DNA of 64,000 nucleotides from Flaccisagitta enflata (GCA_965153355.1 OZ231127.1:86862001-86926000), one strand, 5' to 3'; positions 23,183-33,521 are shown, numbered from the stretch's first letter. Notes: generated from the sequence alone by a model not told the origin. Numbers and translations: made by a program.

Positions 23183-23387
23183 CGGAATGGTTCTTTGTTT
23201 TTCTCCTCTTCTATTTCTTGCCTTTGTTTCTCCTAGGTGTGGATATATATAGGTGTATATGGCACCTCTCAGCACTCTGTCTGTTGGTTGGTTCTGTATG
23301 TCGGTTGGTCGGTCACGCTCGAGTTGAAAATCTCAAAAAGAAGCAAAAAATCACTGGAAATGATTTAGAATTATGGTAGGATGATTT

Positions 23388-23913
23388 TTAGATGCGCCAT
23401 AGCACATCTATAAGAGGCTCTGTCCGTCAGTCCATCCGTCGGTCACGCTCAAATGAAAAATGGCTAAAAATATTTGAAATCAAATGAAAACTCATTTCAT
23501 TTCACTGATGATATCTGATGATACTCGTCATTTCATTCACTAAAATACTCAGCTACGGTTAGGTCTTATAGAGCTGGGGAAAGGTCGGATAGGTCCGGTG
23601 ATAGGTCGGTTAGGTCTGGGGTTAGGTCTGATTGAGCTGGGGATAGGTCTGATAGAGCTGGTGATAGGTCTGATAGAGCTCGGGATAGGTCTGATAGAGC
23701 TCGCGATAGGTCTGATAGAGCTCGCGATAGGTCTGATAGAGCTCGGGATAGGTCTGATGGAGCTCGGGATAGGCCTGATAGAGCTTGGAATAGGTCTAAT
23801 AGAGCTAGGGATATGTTTGATAGACCTGGGGATAGGTCTGATGGAGCTAGGGATAGGTCTAAGAATCAATAACGCTCGGCGCACCGTCTTGGCCCGTGTA
23901 TCCGGCCTTGTTT
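23388..23913 (-). repeat. Family A-related element with an internal 21-bp minisatellite
   Basis: It starts TTTTTAGATGCGCCATAGCACATCTATAAGAGG and ends GGCGCACCGTCTTGGCCCGTGTATCCGGCC then TTGTT. The inner block is a 21-bp tandem array GATAGGTCTGATAGAGCTCGG (about 23575-23865, 13 units) in place of the usual tetranucleotide tract. The stem is partly preserved (TGCGCC against GGCGCA). Confidence 0.65.
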
Positions 23914-23920
23914 TTTTCTT

Positions 23921-24331
23921 ATAAGAGACCAGTTTATAAGAGACATGAGCCTGAGATTTGCCAAAATTTTAAGAACAAAATAAGAAAATGCCCAGGCTGA
24001 GATTCAGTTTTGGCTATTTTCACAAAAAAATTTTTAAAATTTCCTATCTTAAAAATGAATTTTATTCAAATTTTTCAGAAATATAGGTTGCTTAATTTTA
24101 AAAACAACTTTTTTTTAGTTTCCTTTTGATATCAGACATTATATAAAAATAAACATAATAATTATCAAGTTTAAGATACAACTGTTCCAAATAAGGTTAT
24201 TTATACAATTTTTATATCTATAAACATCGAAAAAATTAAAAACACTTTAAGAGAATTTCAGGCTGAAAATGGCCGAAAATTTAAGAACACCCAGGCTGAG
24301 TTTATAAAAGCTGTCTCTTATATAAAAAAAA
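23921..24331. mobile_element. Candidate inverted-repeat element
   Basis: TATAAGAGACCAGTTTATAAGAG at the left is matched in reverse complement by CTCTTATATAA-type sequence preceded by GAGTTTATAAAAGCTG at the right. Internal direct repeats AAAATTTTAAGAAC and CCCAGGCTGAG occur near both ends. It is A/T-rich with no coding potential. Confidence 0.45.
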
Positions 24332-24354
24332 AGTGTAGTATGGATAACCGAGGA

Positions 24355-24690
24355 CACGTTGATCTTTCACATTTGCGGGATTTGGGTTGGATGCATATTC
24401 CGGATCGTGTGTAATATTTTCGAATGGCGCACCTTTTTCGAATTTGGCATAAGTTGGCACCAAAGTATCTGTTGCCAAATATCAAAGCAGTGTCGGATGC
24501 TCACACAAACAATACTCGCGGTAGCACGTACAACTTTCACTTATCGCGTGAATTATCTCGCTTTTCTGACGGCTTTGCCTTTACCGCTATAAGACAATGG
24601 AATGACCTGCCTAATAGCATCAAGTCTATCAGTGGATTTCAAGTTTTTAAGCGAAAACTTAAAGATCATTCGCTTTCGCAGTATGGTTGA
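24355..24690 (+). pseudogene. LINE reverse transcriptase C-terminal fragment, broken
   Basis: In one frame the sequence reads HLRDLGWMHIPDRV, a stop (TAA at 24412-24414), then YFRMAHLFRIWHKLAPKYL and later AIRQWNDLPNSIKSISGFQVFKRKLK, ending in a stop. The pattern LGWxPIxxRVxYxxL...HxLAPxYL...xxWNxLPxxIKSISxFxxFKxxLK is the usual carboxy-terminal end of CR1/L2/RTE-type non-LTR retrotransposon ORF2. The in-frame stop and the absence of the upstream RT domain make it a 5'-truncated, dead copy. Confidence 0.85.
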
Positions 24691-24906
24691 TTTTTAACGG
24701 ATATTTTTGACAGATTTTTACAGTCTTGGAATAGTTTTGATTCACGGAGTTTTGAATTTTTTAACTTCTTATGAATTTACTTTTAAAGGGACCCTGTTGG
24801 AAAAAAGTTGATTACGACTTTCACAGGCTATCCCTCGAGGCAAGCAGCTTTACAATCTCTTTTGTAATTATCTTGTTTCGTAAATAAAATTCATTCATTC
24901 ATTCAC
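24691..24906 (+). mobile_element. LINE 3' tail ending in (ATTC)n
   Basis: The sequence after the ORF2 stop runs through GGGACCCTGTTGG, a GTAAATAAA signal, then (ATTC)4. Short tandem repeats instead of poly-A are typical 3' ends of CR1/L2-like LINEs. Confidence 0.75.
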
Positions 24907-24968
24907 TCCCCTTCTTTCTTTTCTCGTCCATTTGTTCTCCTCAAGGATATGTGCGGTGGACCAAAAGT

Positions 24969-24975
<7 letters not shown>

Positions 24976-25062
<87 letters not shown>
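24976..25062. repeat. (GA)n microsatellite
   Basis: A perfect GA run of about 85 bases. Confidence 0.95.
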
Positions 25063-26020
25063 CTCACAAATTCACTAAGTCAACTTAACTTCCAAGGTCC
25101 TGATCAACATAGATTCTAAAGTTTTGTTGAATCAAACCTGCAAGCATACATCGCACAGAGGGCAGAGCATTTGCTTTTACTGTATTTAGGGACATATTTC
25201 TATCATCTTTTTTTTAAACTTCCATTGTGCATTATAACCTGTCTGAGGTAGAGGAACATGATTTGGCTGTATTGCGCCATTCCATGTACAGCTTATTGGA
25301 AGCCAAAGATGAATTTCAGCTTATATTTCAATAGAGAAGAAAAAAAAATCCATTCCCGCCTATTTCCACCGAAAACTTAGTACCAATCTGTAGATCTTCC
25401 CAGGACGAATCCAAATATATAATCTTTTCCTGCAACTTTTTTGCACTTTTCCATAAAATGCCCATGGAATAGCGATTGCATAATTGCTACGTCTCGATGA
25501 TCAGGAGTTTACGATGACAAAACGTAACAAACGCAAGATTCTCATGTTGAAACCGTCATTGCTCGTCAACCAATAGGAATTCAGAATATCAACGTCCAAA
25601 TAGGATACTCAATTCCTAATGACGTTACGCATGAATCCTTTACTTAAGTGAGGTCAGAATACGAGGATGAAGGTGAGTGATCGCGTATGAAGATAGATGA
25701 AGCAAAAATGGTAGGGAAGGGGAAGAGGAAAAAGTCAAGTCTAGGAACATATTTCTGAAAGAAAACGCTCTCCTTTTCCCTCTGGGCTGAAAGTGCGTTT
25801 CTGGCGCTTTGATACCAATGGGGCGTTTTGCTAAAATTTTGCAGGTTCAAGCCTTTTCGAAAACAGTTCTTTTTGAATATTTTTTGTAAAGAACATGAAT
25901 CTTTACTTCAGTCTGAATCTAGAAATGAAACCCGTTTGAAAAAATATGGATATTTTGGGATAAAATTTTTCATGAAGATCCTTGATAGATACCAATGGGC
26001 AGTCGAGTTATTGCCATTCC
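25063..26020. other. Unique-looking sequence upstream of the transposase
   Basis: Mixed A/T-rich sequence with no long repeats. GATACCAATGGG occurs twice (25811 and 25988). I looked here for CACAGTG-type transposon ends and saw none. No gene recognised. Confidence 0.5.
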
Positions 26021-26159
26021 GGCTCTCTTTTTTTCATAATTTAGAATCAGATTGTCTTGTGACAGTTTGTTAGTGCATCGCTACTTCTATAAAAATTAAT
26101 TTTTTTTATAGAAGTAGCTATCCATTACTAAATTGTCTTTTACAATCTGATTGAGCCGG
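26021..26159. repeat. Imperfect ~60-bp-arm inverted repeat before the transposase
   Basis: CCGGCTC, ATCAGATTGTC, then GCTACTTCTATAAAAA on the left are mirrored by TTTTTTATAGAAGTAGC, ACAATCTGAT and GAGCCGG on the right, meeting at TTAATT (about 26097). Arms are about 60-70 bases with small gaps. It lies 135 bases upstream of the likely transposase start. It could be an independent small foldback element, a promoter or UTR hairpin, or part of the transposon. Confidence 0.75.
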
Positions 26160-26293
26160 AGATTTTAGTTTTTTTTTTTTTATCATTTTACTATTTTACT
26201 GTGATTTTGAAGAAAAAAAATCATATTCATCTATTTCAAAGCTTTTTAGTTTTTTACTCAAGCTGTCTGATTTTATTCTTTTTATCAAAAATC

Positions 26294-28375
26294 ATGCCAA
26301 CAAAATATCGCGATCTTTTCGATATTTTCTATCAAAATGAATTTGTATCCTCAAAAGGTATTGAGGCTGGTCTTACTAAGGTTTTATCTGATGCAAGTTG
26401 CGATGACATCTCGCCTGCCGATATAACTGTGCAGAGAAAGCGGATCTCAGGCCTTTTTTACAAAATGAAAACAAGATGGGATGAAAACCATCGTATGAAA
26501 GAAAAAGTTGAAAGCAAGCACCAAACCTGGCTTGACACTGATTTCATTCTTCCAGCCAAATTCCATCTTCAACCCCCTGTTGTTGGTCGCCCCAAAAAAA
26601 GTTTCACTGAAAAAAGTGAGCGGGCAAAACTGATTGAGACCAAACAGTTGAGGGAAGAAAATAGTCTTGAGAAGCTAGTTCATGCCACACTCACATCTTT
26701 GGATGCCTCAAAAGAGCCATGGCATCATGACCTTCGTTTTGTCATGAAAAAGTGTTTGGATGATCACTCCATGGCTGAAAAATACCGGAACCTCACTGGC
26801 ATTGCCACAACTTCAGAAAATGTGCCTAAAAACGTTTCCTTGCCACAACCTATGGACTCAGAAGAGTCACTGGTCTTTTTCTATGAGACAAAGCAAACAA
26901 AGCGCACATACCAAACAACTCGAATGACACTGAAAGATCATAAAGCTGTCATTTTGGTCCCTTATCCTCAATTAGAGAAGGAAAAAAACAGACCGGAAAA
27001 CATTTCTTACAGTGAGCATGAAGCATCTGTATCGTTGGCCGACCTTTTACTTCATACAAACAAGCGAATCCTTGAGGCCACCCAGTGCCATGAATCTATT
27101 GTCACAGATGGTGACTCAAGTGAGCCAATTGTCATTGAGGCTGACTACAAAGGAGGCTGGGATAGTGCCACGGGACAATCAGTTTATAAGCAAAAATTTG
27201 AGACTGATGAGGGTGAAGAAAAGTTTGTGGCTGAGTCACTACTCTCTGAATGCATTGTCCCTTTGAGATTTTGGTGCAATGGGAAAACCATCTGGAAAAA
27301 CCCAGTTCCCCAAGCTTCGGACTTTTGTCGGCCAGTAAGACTCGCTTTTGAGAAAGAGACTCATGAAGCAGCATCTGCTATCAAGAAAGATCTTCAAACT
27401 CAAATCAATGAGATTGGTGAGCAACTCATTGAATTTGAAGGCCGGATGTACAAATTTGTTCTGAATTTCCACATGTGTATGCTTGATGGTAAGGCTAGAA
27501 ATGCAGCCTCTGATCATAAGTCTTCTCAGTCTTGTGCCATCTGCAAGGCCAAGCCCAACGATTTCAACTGCCTTTCAAATTTCACTTCGGGGAAATTTGA
27601 AGAAAACCCAGACAATTTGCAGTTTGGGATCAGCCCATTGCATCAATGGATTCGATGTCTGGAGGCCATCCTCCATCTGGCATACAAACTTGACCTTGGC
27701 CGATGGAGGAAAAACAAGGCGCTAGGTGATGAGGCAGTCATCCAGGCCAAGAAGTATGAGATTCAGTCTCAGCTGAAACATCAATTGGGCCTTATTGTTG
27801 ATATGCCCAGGCTGAATGGTGCTGGCACGTCCAACGATGGCAACACAGCCAGACGTCTTTTTCAACCATCTGCCGTGTTTGCAAATGTCACCGGTGTGAG
27901 TGAAAGCCTCATTCAGCATTTGCATGTGCTTCTTTGCATCATCAATTGCAATCATGAGATTGATGCTCAAAAGCTGGAGTCTTTCTGTCATGAAACAGCG
28001 CAGCTGTGGGTGACTGAGTACCCTTGGTACAAAATGCCAGTCTCCCTCCATATTCTGCTGATGCACAGTGCCTCCTATCTCAAAATGATAGATATGCCTA
28101 TCTCTGACATGACGGAGCAGTGCATTGAGTCTGGAAACAAGATTTCCAAGCATTCACGCTTGCACCATACAAGAAAGATTTCACGTCTTGCAACGATGAC
28201 TGATCACTTCAACAGGTTGATGGAGGTATCAGATCCAGTCATGGCCACGAAAATTCATGCAAGAAGGCAAGCAAGAGTCAGAAAGGAAAAACCTGAGGAA
28301 TTGCCAGATGGCGCAATGGCTCTTCTCATCTTGCCGGCTTCTGATGATTTGGATGACGGTGGTATTTCACACTAA
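26294..28375 (+). CDS. RAG1/Transib-superfamily DDE transposase
   Basis: An intact 693-codon frame. I chose ATG 26294 (MPTKYRDLF) over the in-frame ATG at 26201, because the first 31 codons are Lys/hydrophobic low-complexity sequence. Numbering from 26294: GRPKKSF at 98-104, followed by a basic helix-rich stretch, corresponds to the GRP-type nonamer/end-binding segment of RAG1 and Transib. The first catalytic Asp is in EADYKGGWD (D284). FCRPVRLAFEKETHE (345-359) parallels the CKPLCLMLADESDHE region of RAG1. The second catalytic Asp is in MLDGKARN (D398). Zinc ligands are SCAIC (C414, C417) and LHILLMH (H586, H591), with the C-x2-C and H-x4-H spacing of RAG1. A NGAGTSNDGNTARR segment is at 508-521. 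The catalytic Glu is in CIESGNK (E612), followed by a basic HTRKISR. No RING domain and no RAG2-like kelch frame nearby. No CACAGTG termini found. It is either a recently active transposon with unrecognised ends or a domesticated gene. Family assignment is strong; Transib versus RAG1-like is undecided. Confidence 0.92.
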   Translation: MPTKYRDLFDIFYQNEFVSSKGIEAGLTKVLSDASCDDISPADITVQRKRISGLFYKMKTRWDENHRMKEKVESKHQTWLDTDFILPAKFHLQPPVVGRPKKSFTEKSERAKLIETKQLREENSLEKLVHATLTSLDASKEPWHHDLRFVMKKCLDDHSMAEKYRNLTGIATTSENVPKNVSLPQPMDSEESLVFFYETKQTKRTYQTTRMTLKDHKAVILVPYPQLEKEKNRPENISYSEHEASVSLADLLLHTNKRILEATQCHESIVTDGDSSEPIVIEADYKGGWDSATGQSVYKQKFETDEGEEKFVAESLLSECIVPLRFWCNGKTIWKNPVPQASDFCRPVRLAFEKETHEAASAIKKDLQTQINEIGEQLIEFEGRMYKFVLNFHMCMLDGKARNAASDHKSSQSCAICKAKPNDFNCLSNFTSGKFEENPDNLQFGISPLHQWIRCLEAILHLAYKLDLGRWRKNKALGDEAVIQAKKYEIQSQLKHQLGLIVDMPRLNGAGTSNDGNTARRLFQPSAVFANVTGVSESLIQHLHVLLCIINCNHEIDAQKLESFCHETAQLWVTEYPWYKMPVSLHILLMHSASYLKMIDMPISDMTEQCIESGNKISKHSRLHHTRKISRLATMTDHFNRLMEVSDPVMATKIHARRQARVRKEKPEELPDGAMALLILPASDDLDDGGISH

Positions 28376-28800
28376 AGTTACATTCATCTGAAATAATTTT
28401 CTGATGAGCAAACAGTTCTTTTTAAACATATTCGGTCAGCTAGTTATCTCGTCAGTTAATGAATCAGTTGGTTATCTAGTTAGTTATCTTGTTAGTCAGC
28501 CAGGTATCTAGTTAATTAGATAGTATTTCAAAAGTCAGTAAGTCAGTCAGTCAGTCAGTGAGAACATGCAGATTTTCATGTGTGAAAAAAAAAACCAACA
28601 CTTTGTGAAGATAGCATAGCTTGTGGTGTTTTATGAAAAGAAAAGAAAAGAAAAAAAAAATTCAGTAAACCACCTGAGTAGGTCACAAGCCCTAAATATT
28701 TCCATGTATCAAATTGTTACGGAAATAAAGTGTGAGTGATGGATTTTTCAAAAAGAGGATTCGTGTAGGTGTTAATGGTGGTGATAATAATGGCGGTGAT
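28376..28800. other. Downstream flank of the transposase
   Basis: Contains AGTTAGTTATCTTGTTAGTCAG-type repeats (28436-28560), which recur at 28990-29210, and an AATAAA at 28723-28728 that could polyadenylate the transposase transcript. No opposite terminal inverted repeat recognised. Confidence 0.45.
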
Positions 28801-28802
28801 GG

Positions 28803-28958
28803 TGAAGGTGGTGGTGGTGGTGGTGGTGGTGGTGGTGGCGTTGGTGGTGGTGGTGGTGGTGGTGGTGGTGGTGGTGTTGGTGGTGGTGGTGGTGGTGGTG
28901 GTGGTGGTGGTGGTGGGGGTGGTGGGGGTGGTGGTGGTGGTGGTGGTGGTTGTAGTGG
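28803..28958. repeat. (GGT)n microsatellite
   Basis: A GGT triplet array with scattered GTT and GGG interruptions. Related arrays lie at 29229-29330 and 29353-29435, separated by GTTAGTTAG-type repeats with three copies of TAGATAGTATTTCAAAA(G/A)TCAGT. Confidence 0.95.
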
Positions 28959-29228
28959 TGATGAAGGTGTTACTGGTGGTGGTGCTTTTTGGTCAGTTAG
29001 TTATCATGTTAGTTAGTCAGTTGGTTATCTAGTTAGTTATCTTGTTAGTCAGTCAGTCAGGTATCTGGTAAGTTAGATAGTATTTCAAAAGTCAGTCAGT
29101 CAGGGATCTAGTTAGTTAGATAGTATTTCAAAAGTCAGTCAGTCGGGGATTTAGTTAGTTAGATAGTATTTCAAAAATCAGTTAGTTAGTTAGTTAGCTA
29201 GTTAGTTACAAGTTATTTCAAATGATGG

Positions 29229-29490
29229 TGAAGGTGGTGGTGGTGGTGGTGATGGTGGTAGTGGGGGTGGTGGTGGTGATGGTGGTAGACTCGTAGTGGG
29301 GGTGGTGTATGGTGGTGGTGATGGTAGTAATTGTGGTGGTGGAAATGGTGTAGATGGTGGTGGTGGTGGTGGTAGTGGTGGTGGTGGTGGTGGTGGTGGT
29401 GGTGGTGGTGGTGGTGGTGGTGGTGGTGGTGGTGGTGTCTGTGGTGGTAGTCGTGGTGGTGATGGTTATGGCAGTGGAGATAGTGGCGGT
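29229..29490. repeat. (GGT)n microsatellites
   Basis: Second and third GGT arrays, the longest uninterrupted run at 29353-29435. Confidence 0.95.
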
Positions 29491-29821
29491 GGTTACCGTA
29501 AGGACATGGATTCAAACACAAAATAGAATCCCTTTTTCCTCATCATTGCATCGTCTTTCACATCGTCCTCTTACGCATTTTTTTTCCTCTTCCTGTCTTG
29601 GTGATTTTCATTGATTTCACCATCGATGATAAGCTTCTCATTAATGATCTTTTGTTGGAAAGTGATTGAAAGGTCATCTCTGGACAAAGAAGTGAATTAA
29701 TGGGGTTGGTTTTTCAAACAAAGACTATCAACGCTAAAGCGTATCGCTCTGCCCTTTGTGCATCGACTTTTTTGAACCTGGCTAAGCGGCGGGGAATGAT
29801 CAAACTTTTTCGGAATAAGAA

Positions 29822-29823
<2 letters not shown>

Positions 29824-29858
<35 letters not shown>

Positions 29859-30033
29859 AAATCGTCAGGCTATCCTCAAACATACCATGCATTTACCAGT
29901 AATGGCGGCTCTCGCCGTCCGGAAAAAAATCGTAAGTTTTTTGTTTCAGTTTGTCTCTGATTTTTTTTGTCTGCCTGCTGGTCTGTTTATTTGTCTGTCT
30001 GTTTGTCTGTGTGTGTGTTCATGTGTGTGTTTA

Positions 30034-30132
<99 letters not shown>

Positions 30133-30133
30133 T
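29824..30133. repeat. (GA)n runs around a (GT)-rich segment
   Basis: GA runs at 29824-29857, 30039-30075 and 30085-30131, with a CTGTCTGTGTGTG segment before the second. The 29858-30000 interval holds no recognised exon. Confidence 0.9.
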
Positions 30134-30239
30134 AGTTGCAAAAGCGTTAGATGGTGAGCGGTACCCGTTGCCCCTATGTGAGTAAATGTGGGAAATATGG
30201 GTGTGTGATGGTGAGAGGGCCCCGCAGGAGCCGATGACC

Positions 30240-30505
30240 TATGCTCTCCCTCCAAAAACCTATGCTCTCCCTCCCCCTCACCCTCCTTCCCTATCCCTCC
30301 CTCACTCTCCCCCTCTCCCTCTCTCTCCCTCCCCCTCTCCCTCTTCCTTCCTCTCCCTCTCTCTCCAACCCTCTCTCACTTTCTTCTTCCTTCCCTCCCT
30401 CTCTCCCCCTCTCCCTCCCCCTTTCCCTCCCCCTCTCCCTTCCTCTCCCTTCCTTATCTCCTTCTCCCCTCCCCTCCCTCCATCTCTCTCTCTCTCTCCC
30501 TTCTT
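30240..30505. repeat. C/T-rich CCCTCTCC tract
   Basis: A nearly pure pyrimidine strand of about 265 bases built from CCCTCTC/TCCCTCC units. A related tract is at 31165-31270. Confidence 0.93.
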
Positions 30506-30584
30506 GGCAGCCCCGAGAAGAGAGGCGAGTCTGTAAACACAGGGTTTTCGTTCGTTCGTTTGTCCATTCGTTTGTCCCCCCCAG

Positions 30585-31170
30585 GCCCTCTCAGAGCTGA
30601 AATCTGCCCTCTCAAGCCTAAAATCTGTCTTCTCAGGCCTGAAATCTGCCCTCTCAGGCCTTGAATCTGCCCTGTCAGGCCTGAAATTTGCCCTTTCTGG
30701 GCAGCATTTGAGGACAATGTCTGGAACACAGGGGACTTTACCGTTCGTCCGTTCGTGCGTTAGACAAATGCGTCCCCCCCAGGCCCTCTCAGGCCTGCGT
30801 CCACCTCTCAGACCTGAAATATGCATTTTCAGGCCTTGAATCTGCCCTCTCAGGCTTGAAATCTGCACTCTCAGGCATTGAATCTGCTCTCTCAGGCCTG
30901 AATTTTGCCCTCTCAGGCCCTCTCAGGCCTTATGTTTCCCCTCCCAGCCTGAGAGGGCAGATTTTAGGCCTGAGAGGGTAGATTTCAGGCCTGAGAGGGC
31001 CTGGGGGAGACGGATGGACAAACGGACAAACAAAAGTCCCTCTGTGTTTTACAGGACATCGTCCCCTTCGGGGCCGCTGCCCTGCTTCCCCTCACTCCAA
31101 TTGACAAACAGGCAAAGCAGGGCAACGGGTATCGCTGACCACATATTGCCCTTGGGCGACCTGTTCCTCC
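30585..31170. repeat. Foldback family B element with 21-bp minisatellite core
   Basis: The left arm (about 30699-30760, GGGCAGCATTTGAGGACAATGTCTGGAACACAGGG) is the reverse complement of the right arm (about 31036-31085, CCTCTGTGTTTTACAGGACATCGTCCCC then GCCGCTGCCC). Between and outside them lie many units of GCCCTCTCAGGCCTGAAATCT in both orientations. The right side continues CAAAGCAGGGCAACGGGTATCGCTGACCACA, shared with other copies. Confidence 0.75.
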
Positions 31171-31280
31171 TTCTCCCTCCTTCCCTCTCTCTCCCCCTCC
31201 CTCCCTCTCTTACCCTCCCTCTCCTCACTCCCTCTCCCTCCCTCCCTCCCTCCCTCTCCTTCCCTCCCTCTGCCTTCTGC

Positions 31281-31910
31281 TGAACTGATTTTTATTGTTA
31301 CGTAGTGCCAAAAATTGAGATCGATGAAAAATATCGATCTCTGAGAAATATGCGGAAAATGAGAAAAAATGAAAAAGATTAAAAAATTCATAGCGCCTAA
31401 AGTATTGATCCGACAGTGCCCTGCTTTTTTCCAGAAGGTGTAAAAAAGTGCCCTCTTTCACCCTGTACAAATTTCAACCCCAGCCTCTGGCGAGCCTAGT
31501 CGTGACTCAACTTTCTCAAAACGCCTCAAGCGAAAATGAAAAAAATTAATTCCTAAGCGAAACTCAAAAAATCGAAAAACGTTTTTCGATTTTTTTCCCA
31601 ATGAATGAAACAAGACGTTTATGATGCCTATCTGGGGTAACCATTTACTTCGAAAGATGTTAAGAATATTTTGTACTGTCTGGGGGGAAAGGGATTTGAC
31701 TTTGTGCTAAAATCCATATCGTCCTTTTGTACGTGTGTTTTTTGCTTGTACAATAAACGCCATTCAATTCCAATTCAAACATACCGGAAATCATATGCCG
31801 GTGCTTTTCTTTTTGCTTTTCTCATCCAAACCCTTTCCTTTACTTCATTACAAGAAAACTACATGCTTAAACATAGAAAACTGATGAACATTCGGGGAAG
31901 GGAATCATGT
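31281..31910. other. Intergenic sequence with a possible LINE 3' tail
   Basis: TTTGCTTGTACAATAAACGCCATTCAATTCCAATTCAAAC at 31740-31780 resembles a LINE end (AATAAA followed by ATTCA repeats). There is no ORF2 fragment in front of it that I can recognise, so this is tentative. Nothing else seen. Confidence 0.4.
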
Positions 31911-32232
31911 TTTTAGTCGCGTGCACGCGACTCTACACCTTGGTCTGTCGGGTCAGTCAGTCGGTCGGTCGGTCCCGTAACGTTTCTAAATTTTTGACGT
32001 TTTTTATCATTTTTCAACATTTTTCAACATTTTTTAGCATTTTTTAGCATTTTTTAACATTTTTTAGCATTTTTTAACATTTTTTGACATTTTTGGCATT
32101 TTAACATTTTTTTTACCTTTTTTAACCTTTTTTAACCTTTTTTAACCTTAACATTTCTTACCATTTCCTAACTTTTCATCATTTTCCAACATTTTGTTTG
32201 TCATTTCCAGACGCACGCGACTGTTGCCCTCT
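31911..32232 (-). repeat. Family A element with ACATTTTTT minisatellite core
   Basis: Starts TTTTTAGTCGCGTGCACGCGACTCTACACC, then a GTCGGTCGG tract, then about 15 units of CATTTTTTAA. It ends GACGCACGCGACTGTTGCC. The stem GTCGCGTGC at the start matches GCACGCGAC at the end. The CCGGCCTTGTT terminus is degenerate. Confidence 0.65.
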
Positions 32233-32270
32233 TGGGCTTGCTTTTTAATTAAAATCTGTTTTTGCCTTTC

Positions 32271-32287
32271 AACAACAACAAAAACAA

Positions 32288-32350
<63 letters not shown>

Positions 32351-32357
32351 CTAAAAG

Positions 32358-32446
<89 letters not shown>

Positions 32447-32458
32447 AAGCAACAACAA
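32271..32458. repeat. (CAA)n microsatellite
   Basis: A perfect AAC repeat interrupted once at about 32352 (CTAAAAGAA). Confidence 0.95.
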
Positions 32459-32700
32459 ACGTTAAAACATCAAGAAAAACAACAAAAAGAAAAAGAAAAA
32501 AAACTATGTGTTTTAATTCATTTGCCACGGCCAAGTGTTTTCCAATGTAGTGGCGCCAAGTTTTCTTTCCCCTATTTATTTCTTATCCACGCTTGTTTCT
32601 AGATCGCGATTTGAATTTCATATCATCACCATCATCGTCGATTTCTGCATCATCGTCTTCATCGTCACTGGAATCAGGCTCAGGTTCATTATAATTTTCA

Positions 32701-32822
32701 ACGAACAAGGCCAAGTAGCCATAAGGTGCGACATGTGTATTATCAAACGTTACATGATCATCCAACCAACTGACCAATTGACACAGCCAGTTACATAGAG
32801 GTGCTTTGTCGCACCTAAAAAT
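32701..32822 (+). repeat. Family A-related element, AGGTGCGAC-stem variant (family D)
   Basis: AACAAGGCCAAGTAGCCATAAGGTGCGACATG start and ATAGAGGTGCTTTGTCGCACCTAAAAA end. The stem AGGTGCGAC at the start is complementary to GTCGCACCT at the end. The layout matches family A (AACAAGGCC leader, inner stem, CCAACTGACC tract, TAGAG, hairpin, A-run). Confidence 0.65.
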
Positions 32823-32909
32823 GGGAATCATCGGTATCACCGTCATCACTATTGTCTAAAGATTTAACCGTGGCCTTCATCTTCTTCTTCTACTTCCTTG
32901 TCCTCTTCT

Positions 32910-33439
32910 TTTAAGTCGCGTGCACGCGACTCTACAACCCGCTTAGTTCGTCTGTCCGTCGGTTGGTCACATTTTACTTCTTTTATGATTTTATTTTCTT
33001 TGACCTCACTGCCTCTGCCCAAATGGTCTAGTGACCTCAAATACAGCCCCCGCCCACCCTTAAATCAGACCTCTCAGACCCCAAATCAGACCTCTCCGAC
33101 CTCAAAATAGGCATATCAGACCCTATATTGGGCCTCCCAGACTCTAATTCAGGGCTCTCTGACCCCAAATCAGGCCCCCAACACCCAACTCAGGCCTCTC
33201 AGACCCAACTCTGGCCTCTTAAACGGTCAAACCACAAGTCAGGCCTCTCATACCCTAGTTCAAGCCCCTCAGACCCCCAAATCAGGTCTTTCAGACTCCA
33301 ACTCAGGCCTCACAGACCCACCTCAGTCCTCTCATACACTAAATCAAGCCCCTCAGACCTACCAGACCCTATATCAGGCCCGTCTAGCCTGCCAGACCTC
33401 AAATTAGACCATACAGACCCCAAAATAGTCTTCACTGAA

Positions 33440-33440
<1 letters not shown>
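32910..33440 (-). repeat. Family A start fused to a CAGACC minisatellite
   Basis: TTTAAGTCGCGTGCACGCGACTCTACAACC start with GTCCGTCGGTTGG, then GCCTCTGCCCAAATGGTC as in other copies. After this comes about 390 bases of a degenerate 21-24-bp repeat (TCAGACCCCAAATCAGGCCTC). No matching far end seen. Confidence 0.6.

Positions 33441-33442
<2 letters not shown>

Positions 33443-33518
<76 letters not shown>
33443..33518. repeat. (CT)n microsatellite
   Basis: A perfect CT run of about 74 bases followed by (TTTTCGATT)n to 33556. Confidence 0.95.

Positions 33519-33521
<3 letters not shown>

Noticed and set aside
24359-24592. A second overlapping frame over the LINE fragment
   Set aside because: The recognised ORF2 C-terminus is in the other frame (WNDLP, SISGF, FKRKL).
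26201-26293. The upstream in-frame ATG as the transposase start
   Set aside because: It would add 31 residues of Lys-rich and hydrophobic low-complexity sequence unlike the family; ATG 26294 gives a family-like N-terminus. It cannot be excluded without transcript data.
28061-28067. CACAGTG heptamer as a transposon end
   Set aside because: It lies inside the coding sequence (encodes MHSA) and has no inverted partner.
29213-29521. His-rich minus-strand frame (poly-His)
   Set aside because: A translation of the (GGT)n/(CCA)n microsatellite, not a metal-binding protein.
31686-31916. Open frame at 31.7-31.9 kb as a gene
   Set aside because: It overlaps a probable LINE tail and shows no recognisable domain or splice context.
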